This document shows, in pieces, positions 33,137-44,324 of a stretch of DNA of 64,000 nucleotides. Source of the DNA: Distichodus sexfasciatus (Eukaryota; Chordata; Actinopteri; Characiformes; Distichodontidae); the NCBI GenBank assembly GCA_032718565.1, contig JAVGVS010000025.1, positions 3,457,520 to 3,521,519 on the forward strand, in the 5' to 3' direction. Every line of letters begins with the position of its first letter. Position 1 is the first letter of the stretch. The translations under genes and the position numbers were made by a program. The notes under the pieces are model-generated. The model saw nothing but the letters and a program-made list of their open reading frames with translations, was not told where the DNA came from and did not search any database.

Positions 33137-34424
33137 CAGCCAGTGTCAGAATATCTTTTTGCTCAATGCAGTTTGGGCCAAAAAGAAATGTAAATTTTAT
33201 ATTTTTTTGCAAAGGAGGAAAGTGAAGAAATAATTTTTACCATTGCATTGGCCACTTTTGTGGTGCCAACACCACTTTGACTTGATGAACAGTGTGTACA
33301 CACGCAAACTCCTCCTGTCTCCATGCCAGCGAAGGCCTTGCTAATTATGATGTATGTCAGGTTTTGCGGAACGGTGCGTCCAAAATCCCCTGACATGACG
33401 AAATCCCTCATTATGCTTTGTTTACTAGATTATTTCTCTCCTTATGCGATGTGAAACACAAATCGCGTTAGATCAGAGACTGCAGTATTTGACTCCCATT
33501 CCCGTACATGAGAAGGCAGCTGAAAACTTTCTGCTCCGTCCTGCAGTTTTTTTCCTCTTGATCATCAATTATTTATGTCTCCGCAAGCATCAAATATCAA
33601 TTCATATTGTACACGCAGAGCAAAGTAAGAACTTTCATTTCACTCTCCCCAGGAGTGCCAACCATCGCTTCCTAGGACATTCGATCCCCGTTTCAGCAGT
33701 TCTATTTACTTTACATCACCAGACAACGGGCCGTTTCGTGTTTTCCGGTAAAGCGGATTTGGGCAGTAAGGTGCAGTGACAGATCTCCTGACTTCTCGGT
33801 TCACCTGAACCTGTGTAGGATCCAAGCTTCATAATAGAAAGCATACAATATGGCTAGAGGCAGCCGGAAGAGGTGCAAACATGACACTTGCAGATAATCA
33901 ACACTTTCCCTTAAGCTAAACTTTCTCTCCGTGAGTGACTGTGTGAAACGTTAGAGGAACGTGGTATTGCTGAGGGCATCGTACCGGTTCAGAAAATGGC
34001 CTGGAACTGACCCCAGCTAGTAGAGAGGGTGATATCCAGAGCCAAAATCTGCCCTGAAGGCGTCTAAACCACACTCCTATCCTGCACCCTCTGTCTAATC
34101 AAGCGTCCCACAGTGAGAAATAAGACGGCTGCAAATGAGGGAAATGGAAGCAAGCGCTCAGTGTGAATGTGGAGTCTGATACAGCTTAGCTAAAACAGAG
34201 TTGAATTCATATCTTTTATGCTGAGGCATTGCCTTAAACGCAGTTTCATGACTCAAAGGGAAGGGTTTCAACTCAACATCAACAAGATGAATAAATGACT
34301 GGATCAATTGGATTTATGATTATATCTTCAATTGTATTATTTAAAAATCCTGTTTCATACTTAACACCAAAGTAAATTGCTTGTGAAAGTTATTTGCAAA
34401 TAAACTCAATTCTAATCAGATTCT
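33137..34424. other. Unique-looking DNA
   Basis: No named repeats. A plus frame of 111 codons (33444-33779) has no domain, and no good splice pair brackets it. Ordinary composition. Confidence 0.35.
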
Positions 34425-34530
34425 GGTTCAAATCCAGCCTCCAGCACTATCATGGATCCCCGATCAAGACCCTTAACCCTAAGTTGCTGCAGAGAGACTG
34501 TCCGTGGGCCCTTGAATCATGCCGACTTTG
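34425..34530 (+). mobile_element. SINE-B fragment
   Basis: GGTTCAAATCCAGCCTCCAG (box B), CAAGACCCTTAACCCTAAGT and GAGAGACTGTCCGTGGG in order. Confidence 0.6.
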
Positions 34531-35159
34531 GTGGCATTGTGAGGAATGGTGACTTTGCAGTAAAATGTAGCGTGGAAGTTTGAGCTCCATGTTAGTCTAT
34601 GGGGAAATAACGGATGACAAAATGGGTAGAGTTGCAACAAGCTTTCTAGTAATGAAGGAGTAGTAGCAGTATGTGGAAAATATGTGGAATAAAAATCTGA
34701 TAACAATATGGCATTTCACACTGCAACCACAAAATTAGCATTTAAACTGCACTTACAAAGTAATGACTGCTGTGTGGTTTGGTGAAAAGTTCATCACTGC
34801 AGTATATACACAGCTTTTCTGAACACTTTTTAAAAATGATTTAAAATCTTGTTAACAATCTTTTAATTAAAGAGCAAATTCATAATAAATGTTTAATAAA
34901 TGGCAATACGATTTATTTGACTTTTTTTTAACTAGCGCTTTAAAATGAACCACATTAACCACATGCATTAATGTCTCAGTCTTCCCACTCATGGAATGAA
35001 GTGCTGTCTATTGGCAGCAGACAAAATAATCCATGTCATTTGTCAGTCTTACTCAGTCAGTGCTCTTCAAAGCTTTTTGTAATGACTTTTTAAACTCCTA
35101 TTTGTGGTTTGGAGCAGAACGAAACAACTCTCTTCTCTGTCTTCTCTTTTTTAAAGATG
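34531..35159. other. Unassigned DNA
   Basis: 34545-34700 contains CCATGTTAGTCTATGGGGAA, a phrase like one seen in fish repeats. No gene recognised. Confidence 0.3.
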
Positions 35160-35660
35160 CTTCTGGAATATCATAACCTGCCCTACTTTTTTCTGACAGA
35201 ATATATTGAGTATTTGTGAGGGTGGTGCTGGGAAAAGGGAGGTAAGACAGTTTCTGTCAAAAACAAGCTCATTTTCCCATGTTAGTGAGTTAGTCTGTTA
35301 CTGAAACTGGTATTCTTACATTGGCTTTTTTGTCACTTTGGTTTTTTCAACAAGGTAAAATGTCAAAACATGTCTGTAAAGTAGTTTGCTGAAAATACCT
35401 CTCAGATTAGGTATTTTCACTTGCTTTTTACCCCTCTATTTCAGTCACTTTCAGAATAGGCTGCTAATGAGCTGCTGCTGCCTACAGCCCACTCCGGAAC
35501 TGGGGCGTAGACAGCACAATGAGAGTTTACCTCACGTGAAAATAATCGACATGGCTGCTGCTAACAGACCATCCATACAGTCATACATGTTCAACACAAC
35601 ACTCCGCCACTAGACTTCTTCACTGAGATTCCTATGCTAGCGTTTGGAAGAATAACATGC
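35160..35660. repeat. Dispersed repeat F, fullest local copy
   Basis: Two blocks. Block 1 (35180-35310): CCTACTTTTTTCTGACAGAA, TTTGTGAGGGTGGTGCTGGG, AAACAAGCTCATTTTCCCAT; it recurs at 36795-36915. Block 2 (35453-35620): GAGCTGCTGCTGCC, CACTCCGGAACTGGGG, GAGAGTTTACCTC, AACAGACCATCCATACAG; it recurs at 38085-38250. Same orientation in all. Family unnamed, ends not determined. Confidence 0.6.
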
Positions 35661-36169
35661 GCTAGCAGTTCTACCTGGTGGGCAAAGGTTCCCATGTCCC
35701 CTACTGTGATGTAGAAGTAGGGAAGAAATCTAACCGGCTGTTGTGGGTGGGACATTAAATGAAGCAGCGAGCCAAGAGCAAATGGCACAGAGAGAAGAGT
35801 CACTGTAGCGCTCCTTGTAATTACTTATTATCGATGATGGTCAAAATTAAACACCGATAACGATAATCGGCAAAATGGCTAATGTAGGCCCCCAAAATTA
35901 GACGGCCCACCCTTATTTTGAGCTATAAGTGGATTTTGTGGTCAAAAAAAACTGAGACCTAGACCTGACCTAGGATAAAAATCATTTGCTTCATATTGTA
36001 ATTGTAGAGTATTATTTGATTAATTAGCATTAGTATTATTATGACTACTGCTAATAATAATAATATAGATTGTGTTGCCAGCCACTTAAAGCCTTTTCTC
36101 AAGGTGTTTGTCTCGTCTTCTCCATGACATTATTGAAGCAAAAGGCATTTTAGACTGTTAAATGATGAC
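35661..36169. other. Unassigned DNA with a hAT-like scrap
   Basis: 35825-35885 (ATTATCGATGATGGTC, CCGATAACGATAATCGG) looks like the end of a GCCGAT-type hAT element. 36040-36065 is ATAATA-rich. Confidence 0.35.
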
Positions 36170-36560
36170 TGTAATTAATTTTCTTTTCGGCTTCCAAATG
36201 TATTTCCAACTTGGCAGCTGTGGGCCGCTTGTACATATTTTAATAGGTCAAATTATAATAAATTGTAGAGAGGCATAATTACTTCTGTAATGTGACTCTG
36301 TTGACCTCCTTCTTCTTGAAGGATAAAAATACAGAACTGACACTTGAGTGCTATCCGGGAGTTCATTTGGCACCTCCTCACGCTGTCGCAAAATCCACAG
36401 CTAAGACACGAAGGAGCAGGAGCAATTTATCTTCAGCTTGAGCTGCCCCTCCTCCCATCGCCACACACTGATGAAGTAGCGAGGCTAATCGCTAACACAT
36501 CAGCTAATCAGTGCAATGGCGCTACTCGTGACCTCCCCATTAACCTTTGACACTTGATGC
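36170..36560. other. CNE-like unique block
   Basis: Repeat-free and AT-rich in its left half with many TAAT/ATTA cores (TGTAATTAATTTTC, TTATAATAAATTG, GGCATAATTACTTC), then GC-richer with AGCTAATC repeats near 36483-36510. The texture suits a developmental enhancer; no direct proof. Confidence 0.3.
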
Positions 36561-36621
36561 GATGCAGGATAGATGCAGAGTGGAAAGCAGGGTTTCTGGT
36601 GCTGATTATGTCTCTATATTC

Positions 36622-36665
36622 ATGGCATTTGGTAGGCTCTCTTATCCAGATTGACGAGTGGTTTG
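36622..36665 (-). mobile_element. L2-like / SINE-B tail scrap
   Basis: ATGGCATTTGGTAGGCTCTC then TTATCCAGA, the antisense of the shared tail. Confidence 0.5.
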
Positions 36666-36794
36666 TAGTAAAATAAACTGTCTCACTCATACTAGTCTAT
36701 TTACTCTTAAATCAAGTGCTGCCGGCTTCTTATAATCCAACAGAGTTCTATTAAATGACACATTAGCTTCATAAATGATGTGTACACAAAAACC

Positions 36795-36915
36795 GGCCTA
36801 CTTTTTTGACAGAAAATATTCAGGATTTGAGAGGCTGGTGTAAGGAAAATGAAGGAAGTACATTTTCTTCCTGTCAAAAAAACAAGCAACATCATGTTAG
36901 ATACTGGCATTCCAA
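36795..36915. repeat. Dispersed repeat F, block 1 only
   Basis: GGCCTACTTTTTTGACAGAA, TTGAGAGGCTGGTGTAAGGA, ACATCATGTTAG, matching 35180-35290 in order. Confidence 0.6.
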
Positions 36916-36977
36916 CAGAAAAATTCCTTGGAAGTTTTTTTTAAATTAAAAGTACCCTGATTCATTGGTATTTGTCA

Positions 36978-37140
36978 CTGATCCCCCGGACTTTCGGCTC
37001 TGCAAACGCCATTATTTAGATTTGTTTCAGTCCTGTCTTGTCTTGTCTATCTGTCAATTTCCCGGTTGTGTATTCCTCCCTTGTGATTGGTTAGTTTCCC
37101 TCAGTTAGTGCACCCGTCACCTGTCCCTGCTTAGAACATT
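36978..37140. mobile_element. Possible LTR-element scrap
   Basis: CCCCCGGACTTTCGG, TCCTGTCTTGTCTTGTC, TGATTGGTTAG and CACCTGTCCCTGC resemble words common in fish Gypsy LTRs (compare 58997-59510). No boundaries or TSD. Confidence 0.3.
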
Positions 37141-37998
37141 GAAAGTGTATGTGGGTGTCTGTGTAGTTGTTGTAGCATTTGGGAGTACATTTATATGAGG
37201 AACAGATTTTGTGGCCAAACAAGACACCTTTTTTCCAAGCTGTAATTGTTGTTATGTGTGGGTATGAGGAGTCTCCATGGACCAGTTTTTTATGCTAGTA
37301 ACAGCATGTGTAGTTCTTCTTTTGACTGCTCCTGTTAGGGTTTGCCCCAGCGCGTCATTGTTGTCCACATATTGATTTGATAATATCTTCTTTAAATTTC
37401 TCCTTGAAGGCATTATTTGAAGACAATAGTAGTTCAGGTAATAAGACTCACCATGGAGCCAGAAATATAAAGTGCGTTCAATTTCCTGTTGGTGCTCAGT
37501 TTTTGAGTCGATTTTTTCAAGGGCTGAAGCCGGAAGTGACGATATGTGCTCCCCCTGTTTCTCGGACACCCCACCAAATATCTCAGAACAGCACAGAGGA
37601 CCCCGAGTTCAGAATCCAAGATGGCTGCTCAATGAAAAGACTGTAATAAATGCTTCAGTGTTTTACATTTTTTGATTTTTAGTGTTGTTTGTTTCTAATG
37701 TGGTCAGCTATGAACATAATACAGTTTTATAGTTGAGATGTGTTGCTACAGGCATGTTATACATGAAATACTGCATTATGTGTCGTTTATCAAGTGGCAA
37801 TGCTTAATTGGCTGATCAATGTTGCTAAAAGCAAATGACTAGCCTAGTTAGCCAAGCAGAAAGGTGAACAGGGTGGGCAACTCAAGAAAAAGTGTAAATG
37901 TGTTAACGTTAATATAAGCCTTGTGTTAACCTTTTATCACAAGCCTGTCGTCCATCGCTCTCTCAAAAAATATGACTATAATGTTAACAATTTGTTAA
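37141..37998. other. Unassigned DNA with promoter-like motifs
   Basis: 37527-37540 contains GCCGGAAGTGACG (ETS-like next to a CRE-like half-site) and 37617-37628 CAAGATGGCTGC (YY1-like), about 90 bp apart. Both are common in TATA-less promoters, but no CpG island or transcript evidence is visible. Overlapping short frames have no domains. Confidence 0.25.
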
Positions 37999-38330
37999 AG
38001 GTCCCATATTCTGCATTTTTTCAAGTTAAAATATGTCTATGAGCTCCACTATGAGTCCTGTTTCTCATTAGTATTCCTAAATGCAGATGAGCCGCTGCTG
38101 CCCACGTCCCACTCCGGAACTGGGGTGTAGACAGCATGGTGAGAGTTTACCTCGTGAAAATAATTGACATGACTGCTGCTAACAGACCATCCATACAGCC
38201 ATACATGTTCAACACTCTGCCGCCTTCTTCATTGTGATTTCTACACAAGTGCTTGCAAGAAACCATGGCGGATCAAGAAACGCTAGCAAAATGCTATAAA
38301 AAATGTTTTAAAGTGTGATAACATTTTCGT
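37999..38330. mobile_element. Probable MITE including repeat F block 2
   Basis: Begins TTAAAGGTCCCATATTCTGC, a start recalled from TTAA-target fish MITEs; then ATGAGCTCCACTATGAG and block 2 of repeat F (CACTCCGGAACTGGGGTGTA). The matching right end was not found. Confidence 0.45.
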
Positions 38331-39274
38331 ACTATACTATGTGATATTAATGCTCTGACAAGTATCAGTAGCTCTTGCTTGTATTGGGTATAAGATGACG
38401 GCAGCGTGACCCGTATCGACCTGCATCACAGCAGCTGAGCTGTTGAACTGTGAGTATGTGCCGAGATCGCTGGATAATGAGATACCTTTCAGAGTTCCAT
38501 TTACACAAGTATAAGTAATTGGTAAGACAGTTTCTTAGCTTTAATGTATTAGGATGTCACATCCTAATTTGGCACATTTCATATGTTCGTGTGCTTTGCT
38601 AGAAAAATGCATAAGTAAGAGTGAAACAGAGTCAGATTTAAACGGTACAAGATAAGTTAGTTGGGATAGTGTTAAAGGCCAGCTTTCCCTGCCCTTTCAC
38701 ATTGCTGCGCTTTCATATTCACCCTTACATTTTCTTTCCAACAGAGACATTCACTATGTAAGAATCTGAATGTTATTGCTGTCTGTTTGAAGAATAAACC
38801 TGGGAACCCAGTAACCTAATCACACACATCTCTATCTGGATAATAACATTATGTCCCTGTGGGTGAGATAGTAACAGAAAAATGAGTTTTTTCCCATTGT
38901 TATAGCACGAGTGAGTCGGTGAAACATTGGGCACATACAGTACTGTGCAGAGGTCCTGAGTTGTCCCTCATTTTTTCTTTATATTTTTTCATAGAAATAT
39001 GAGACAGTAGGTGCACAGATTTATTGCAACATGTGCAAAGATGCATTATCATTACTATTTCTAAAGACTGAGAGGTGGCTTAAGACTATTACACAAAACT
39101 GTGCACTCAGTGGAAACATTAATAAGACCAGCTATAATTAGACCTTCATTGTTAATAGATGTCCAATCATAGACTGTTAAACATGATGTATCACAGCAGC
39201 CATTCTGACCTGGTATTATTTAGGTGATTCTCAGCACATCAGTGTTGGGGACAGCATGGTTTTCGTGTGTGCTG
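38331..39274. other. Unassigned DNA
   Basis: No gene or named repeat. Ordinary AT-rich. Confidence 0.4.
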
Positions 39275-39470
39275 GTATAACACATTTATCAGATGCTCTT
39301 ATCCAGAGCAACTTCCATTTCTTAATTAAGAGGACAGTCTCCCTGGAGCAACTTGTGGTTAAGGGTCTTGCTCAGGAAGCCAAGCAATAGATTCTTCCAG
39401 GATTCCAACCCTTAATCTTATGGTCACCGCCCCCGGATTTCAATTGTTCTGACCAACACCCCACCACTGT
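39275..39470 (-). mobile_element. SINE-B copy, antisense, nearly complete
   Basis: ACACATTTATCAGATGCTCT, TATCCAGAGCAACTTCC (L2-like tail), CAGTCTCCCTGGAGCAACTT, AAGGGTCTTGCTCAGG and GGATTCCAACCCTTAATC (box B). Confidence 0.78.
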
Positions 39471-40210
39471 CCCCAGAGTATATTCTACAGACTATAATTA
39501 CAGCAGTTATAACACATTGTAGTGCAGTAAAAATGTCAGTATCTGCTGGCATTGAGAGAGTGAAAAGCACATAAGTATCCAACCAAAAGGTCAAATGAAG
39601 GACAAAGGCAAGCTATAGATGTTAACAAATTAACCTATAGTTTTTAGCTATACACAAAAGTATAGTTATAATGTAATAGTGAGTAAGCAGATGCTCCTTC
39701 GTTCGTACAAATAACACCACTGTCTTGTCACTGGGGTGAACTCTTAAAAGTACCTCAAGAGGAACAAAAAAAATCCTTATACCTTTGAGCTTTCCAGCTT
39801 TAACAAGTTTTGGAAGATAAAATTACCATAAAGTACTATTCGCCTTCTAGGGAAAATTTGAGTGATTTTAAGTCGGTTGCCGGATTTGTCCGTTTGTCTG
39901 TTTGTCTGTTTTTCTGTATAATGAGAGTATTCTCGGTTATTAACCAGGAAACAACTTGTAATTCTAGTTACCGAAATCTGGCAGAAGCCTTTGTGTTAGT
40001 ACTTCTGTCACTTGCTTTAGGCTTTAAAAATCATTTTGCAGCTCTGAATGAGAAGACTTTCACGTGGATGCTTTTCTTTTTTTGAGGTGGAGTATTTTCT
40101 CCTATAATACGATTTGAAGCGTTTCTCATTTTACATCGGTGACATGATTTACCGCACCTCTGTAAACACCTGTCCAAAGGTAGTTGAATGTCTTTTTTGT
40201 TGTCTTGCAG
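39471..40210. other. Unique-looking DNA upstream of a candidate exon
   Basis: No named repeats. 39890-39915 has three copies of TTGTCTGT. The last 30 bases form a polypyrimidine-rich acceptor context. Confidence 0.35.
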
Positions 40211-40381
40211 GTGAAAGAGTGACCCAATGAAGTGGAATACTACCTTGTCAGTGCGCCGAAAGAGAAGTCACCTTGCCCCACTCCTCCAAGAGCAGAGGGA
40301 GAGAAGGAGAGAGAGTGAGAGGGAGGGGAGAGAGAAAGAGAGACATCTCTGATTGTTTGTTGCCAGCAGGGAATCTGGAAG
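40211..40381 (+). other. Candidate exon bounded by splice signals (low confidence)
   Basis: Preceded by TCTTTTTTGTTGTCTTGCAG, a strong acceptor, and followed by AAG|GTCAGT, a fair donor; 171 bp. It contains an ATG (40227) opening a 41-codon frame rich in Arg, Glu and Ser that stops at 40352, inside a GA-rich stretch (40285-40350). I recognise no product. Could be an untranslated exon or chance. Confidence 0.25.
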
Positions 40382-40639
40382 GTCAGTAAACAAACCATGC
40401 TGCATTTCTGCCACTGTTGCGTGTCACTCTAGCCGCCATAAAGTTCCAGCCCGCATCGCTGCATGATTTATCGGCAAAAGGGGCCTGCTGTCAAACTAAA
40501 TATTGCCTATCCGAGTGCAAGTCCAAAAAACGCTGCAAATATAGCTTGGAATTTGGTTTTACGGTGCTCCCAGTGCCTCTGATGACAGGGCTGAAGTTGT
40601 TGATTTACTCGCAGTCCAGTATATTTCTTTCTTGTCAGG
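40382..40639. other. Unassigned DNA
   Basis: Plus frame of 108 codons starting at 40417 crosses into the next repeat and lacks a domain. Confidence 0.35.
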
Positions 40640-41305
40640 GATTTTATTGGGAAAGAGGTAGTGGGAAGAGAGCGGTTTTAGGGAAACTACTTTTAAACAG
40701 TAGATTTTTAAGCTACAAGCTACTTATGATTAAAAGCAGTTAAGTTACAGCTACTGTTTATCATGGTAGTTAGGGAAAAATACATTAAAGCCATTTGACG
40801 GCCACCGATTTTTGCTTCCATCTTATCCAAGGTGGACTCTATCCTCCGACTCCACCTCACAGCTGCTGAGAATGCCCTGTAATGCAATGATTGTATGCTG
40901 CGCTTGTAAGTGGGACTTGCATGGCGATGTGTACCGGTCGGAACGAGTCGACAAACCCAAAAACATCAATACTAACAACATTTCTATTGACCAATTCAGT
41001 GACCTCTCATGAAAGTCTAGGGGGGTTCTCGTCCACAGATTCTTTCTTCAATCTCGGCCGTGGTGGACTCCATCCTCCGACTCCATCTTGCAACTGCCAA
41101 GAGCGCACTGTAATACAATTAGCATGTGTAGTATGGGCACGGCAACATTGTCACTTCTGCCAGTTCTACACCAATCAGAAACACCTGCTAAAAGCTAAAT
41201 TTTTAAATCTAGATTGTTTTAAAAGTAGCTTCTTGCTGATAAGCTTCTATCAAAAAGTAGTTTAGTTAGTAGTGTCATTACTTGTAGTTAGCCACTCCCC
41301 TTTGG
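40640..41305. mobile_element. Probable DNA-transposon remnant with an internal duplication
   Basis: AAGCTAC/AAGTAGC words at both sides (GGGAAACTACTTTTAAAC at about 40680; TTTTAAAAGTAGCTTCTTG at about 41217) and a right edge TTGTAGTTAGCCACTCCCC. Inside, 40829-40891 and 41059-41121 are direct repeats (GGTGGACTCTATCCTCCGAC and GGTGGACTCCATCCTCCGAC, then CTGTAATGCAAT / CTGTAATACAAT). No TSD assigned. Confidence 0.45.
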
Positions 41306-42472
41306 GAGTGGAAGAACACTGGTAGAAAGAAGAACACTGCTGCGATCTCTCTCACCCTTAGAACCATCCCAGATGCTGAAAACCAAATGAATCGCCCCTG
41401 GCTTAAGCGAAAAAACGGCTCTGGATTTTGCGCAGAAGGACAGCATGATTCTCTTTGTCTTTCTCTGGGCTGAGGAGCTACTGCAGGCCCTGCGTTCGAG
41501 GCTTCTGTAGTGTTAAATCCACATGCATTGGGATGTTTTGGGCTTTTAATTGCTTCCCTGCAGATTGCTGCCTCGCTGAGAAAGTAGGTTAATTGCGTAG
41601 AATGGGAAAGCCGTTCGGCGACCTTGATGAGGCGCTGCCTGGTGCAGTTACTGCAAAGTTTCTGTGTTTTCAGGTTGGCCTGCTGCTGTGTATGAATTGA
41701 GTCAAGGAGCATCCAAGGTGATAAAAAGCAAAGCATGAAATACAACACAAACATTAGCAGAGAGGTGTGTTCCTCAGTGAAGGTATGCCTCGTCCAGTGA
41801 TCTGTGTATCGTTCATTTTTCATTTGGGTTTTTCTGACTGACGTTTCAGAGCATATCAAGACTCCTAACCACTGCAGTGCAGTGGAAATCTTGGTGTTTT
41901 CCCCGTATCAGTTCTCTCACTCTGTATGTCTCTGCAATCCTCTAACCCAGCCATGGTGTTGAAGCTTCTTCATCTGTGATTTTTTACAGTATTCTACGTG
42001 TATCAGTCACATCTGGATTACACCACTTGTGTCTGATAATTTTTTTTTTTTTTTTATGGAATGAGTGTGTTTTCCATTGTGTTTTAGACTAAAATTAGGG
42101 CCACAGGTCCTCCAAACTGACCATTATGCAAAGTATCAATATTTTTGGAAGTCAAAAACTTTGTCATAAACACATAGTAGAATGTACTGTGAAGTAAAAT
42201 TCTTACTTGAATCTAAATTACATACAAACGTGACACAGTATCAGGGCAAACAAGCCTGTAAAGTAGTGCAGGTGATTATATGCAAATTACAAAAGACAAA
42301 AATAGCACAATGACGCAATAACACAGTTTCCAGAATGTGAACAGGGATGTGGTAGAAAATTCTTTAACTAACACATAGTAAAACATAGTGAAATGGGCTT
42401 GTGATAGCTAGTGATAGCAAATTGATGAAATACATGATGTTTAAAAGTTCTACATTATATATACATAATATA
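41306..42472. other. Unassigned DNA
   Basis: The minus strand is open for 193 codons (41859-41278), partly inside the previous element; the peptide has no domain, no start context and no splice partner, so it is taken as chance. 42036-42055 is a T-run. No named repeat. Confidence 0.35.
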
Positions 42473-42690
42473 TGGGACAGTTGATAGGAAGGTCATCGGT
42501 TCAAGTCCCGGCCCGGTAAAGATACCACTGCGGTACTTATGAACAAGGTACAGTCCCCAAGTACTGTTCGCCAGATGCTGCCAAAAATGCAGCCCACTGC
42601 TCCTTTACAGATGGGTCAAATGCAGCGGTCACATTTCGTTGTAATGCACTGTGTGTTGTGCTGTGTTCACACTGACAAATAATCACTCCC
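42473..42690 (+). mobile_element. SINE-A copy lacking the first part of its head
   Basis: Starts GGGACAGTTGATAGG, then directly AAGGTCATCGGTTCAAGTCC (box B): the box-A segment is deleted. Body and 3' end (ACTGACAAATAATCACTC) are intact. Confidence 0.9.
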
Positions 42691-42869
42691 TGAAATAATC
42701 ACTAACTATTGAAGAAACGTCTTTACTAAGTTGAAAGACAAGGTGACAGCCACCTCTTTTGAAGTGTCTCAGTGTTAAAGGCTGTGATGCCATGTTCTGT
42801 TTTCGACAATAATAAATAACAATTCTACAAAAACTCCTCATGGTGCAGAAGTAAGGACATATAATAAAG

Positions 42870-43281
42870 TAGAGCTGGGAAATTAATCAAAAAAAGAATT
42901 GAAACTGATATTTACAACCGTTAATTGTAACATTGCCCATGATGATTATTTTTGTCTTTTAGTACAAAAAAATCGGTTAATACTTTTCTGTGTGTTTTTT
43001 ATGTACTGTCCTCTTAAAAATACACCATCTTGGCATTGTCTCATCACTCCACCGCATTCAGTCTTCCACATCTGTATGAGTTTCCTTCGGTTACTTTAAA
43101 CTCATAAAGATATGCATTGTCATTAGAAAAACATCCCGGCTTTAGTAGCATATTTACAGTCCAAGCCTTCTCAATGAACTATGAGGGAAAAGAACAAAAA
43201 ATATACAATTGTTTGTTAACATTATCTAGGTAAGTGCTTAATTGATCGTGATATTGATTTGAGGTCAAATCGCCCAGCCCT
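42870..43281. mobile_element. hAT-2 element copy 3
   Basis: Left TAGAGCTGGGAAATTAATC, right GATTTGAGGTCAAATCGCCC then AGCCCTG. Reversed, the right end matches the left end of 43701 (TAGGGCTGGGTGATATGACC), so the two elements are inverted with matching ends facing each other. Confidence 0.78.
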
Positions 43282-43700
43282 GTGACCAAGTAGCATCATA
43301 GGTTGCTAAAACATTTCAGTATTACTCCAGACAGAATCGTTAATTCCTGTAATTCCTTTGTTTTGAGCTTCTCTGGTTTGTGGTCTGTAAGCAGCCTGTG
43401 AAAATGCTTAGCTCTCGGGATGAAGCATTAGCTAGCGCTGACCTGCCAGCAGACTGGCACGACCACATGCGGTCTGCTGACGGGCCGTCACTGTGCCACT
43501 GTGCTCTTACAGCGCCTGTCTGTCCAGCACCTGACACGTTTCTTAGCCGCCGCCACTGTGCCATCTGGCACGGCTCACTTCTCGCTCCCAAGACGAGATT
43601 AGTCACGCTCCCTCACCACTTTCACGCGCCGAGCCCAAGGAGCGCTGCTTTTAGATTTGATTATAGAGGCCGGAGTTGGCTGGGCTTGATGGAGGTGTGT
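43282..43700. other. Unique segment between two inverted hAT-2 elements
   Basis: Noticeably GC-rich for this window (43380-43680), with GCTAGCGCTGACCTGCCAGC and GCCGCCGCCACTG-type stretches. Open frames overlap on both strands (107 plus, 88 minus codons); no domain recognised. Could be a captured or conserved piece. Confidence 0.35.
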
Positions 43701-43983
43701 TAGGGCTGGGTGATATGACCTCAAATCAGTATCACGATTAATTTTATGATTAATAAAAAAATATTAGATTTTTGATAGTATGTTTTTAAGGGAGAAGTAC
43801 GTGAACACACACTGGGAAGGTTTTAATAGAATTATAATTATTTTTTTGAATTAACATTTAAAAAATAATGATCAAATTAATAATTAGGAGCAAGATTACA
43901 TCAGTTAGAAATTCTGAATGCCGGTTTCTGATTTTGTTTTTGATTAATTTTAAGTATCAAGTTTATGATTAATTGCCCAACCA
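43701..43983. mobile_element. hAT-2 element copy 4
   Basis: Left TAGGGCTGGGTGATATGACC then TCAAATCAGTATCACG; right TATGATTAATTGCCCAACCA. No clean TSD. It shares AACCTTTTAATAGAATTATA-type AT-rich interior with the family. Confidence 0.8.
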
Positions 43984-44107
43984 TGTTGTTTGGGAATAGC
44001 AGTTAGGGTTAGGGAGCGTTGAGCTAATACTCTGGTTTGTTATTTCGAAAAAGCTTAGGGTAATTTGTATGATCTGCAACATCTAAAACTTGAGGATTTG
44101 GCAACCG

Positions 44108-44324
44108 CAGTTGGCTGAAACCTAATTGTGGCAGGATCCTTTCTCAGGCGGGCGGTGGTTCGAATCCCGTACTGATAAATGTACCACTGAGGTACTCATG
44201 GGCAAGGTACCGTCCCCAAGCACTGCTCTCCAGACGCTGCGCATTGTTAACTGCCCCGCTGCTCCTTCATGGATGGGTCAAATGCAGTGCTGTGGTGTGT
44301 TCACAATGACAAATAATCACTCAG
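44108..44324 (+). mobile_element. SINE-A copy
   Basis: GCAGTTGGCTGAAACC (decayed box A), GGTGGTTCGAATCCCG (intact box B), GGTACTCATGGGCAAGGTAC, ATGGATGGGTCAAATGCAG. The TGCACTGTGTGC block is partly deleted; 3' end intact. Confidence 0.9.

Noticed and set aside
37515..37630. A housekeeping promoter from ETS-like and YY1-like motifs
   Set aside because: Only two short motifs, no CpG-island texture and no downstream exon; kept only as a low-confidence remark.
41278..41859. 193-codon minus ORF
   Set aside because: Overlaps a transposon-like edge, no domain or family motif, no splice context.
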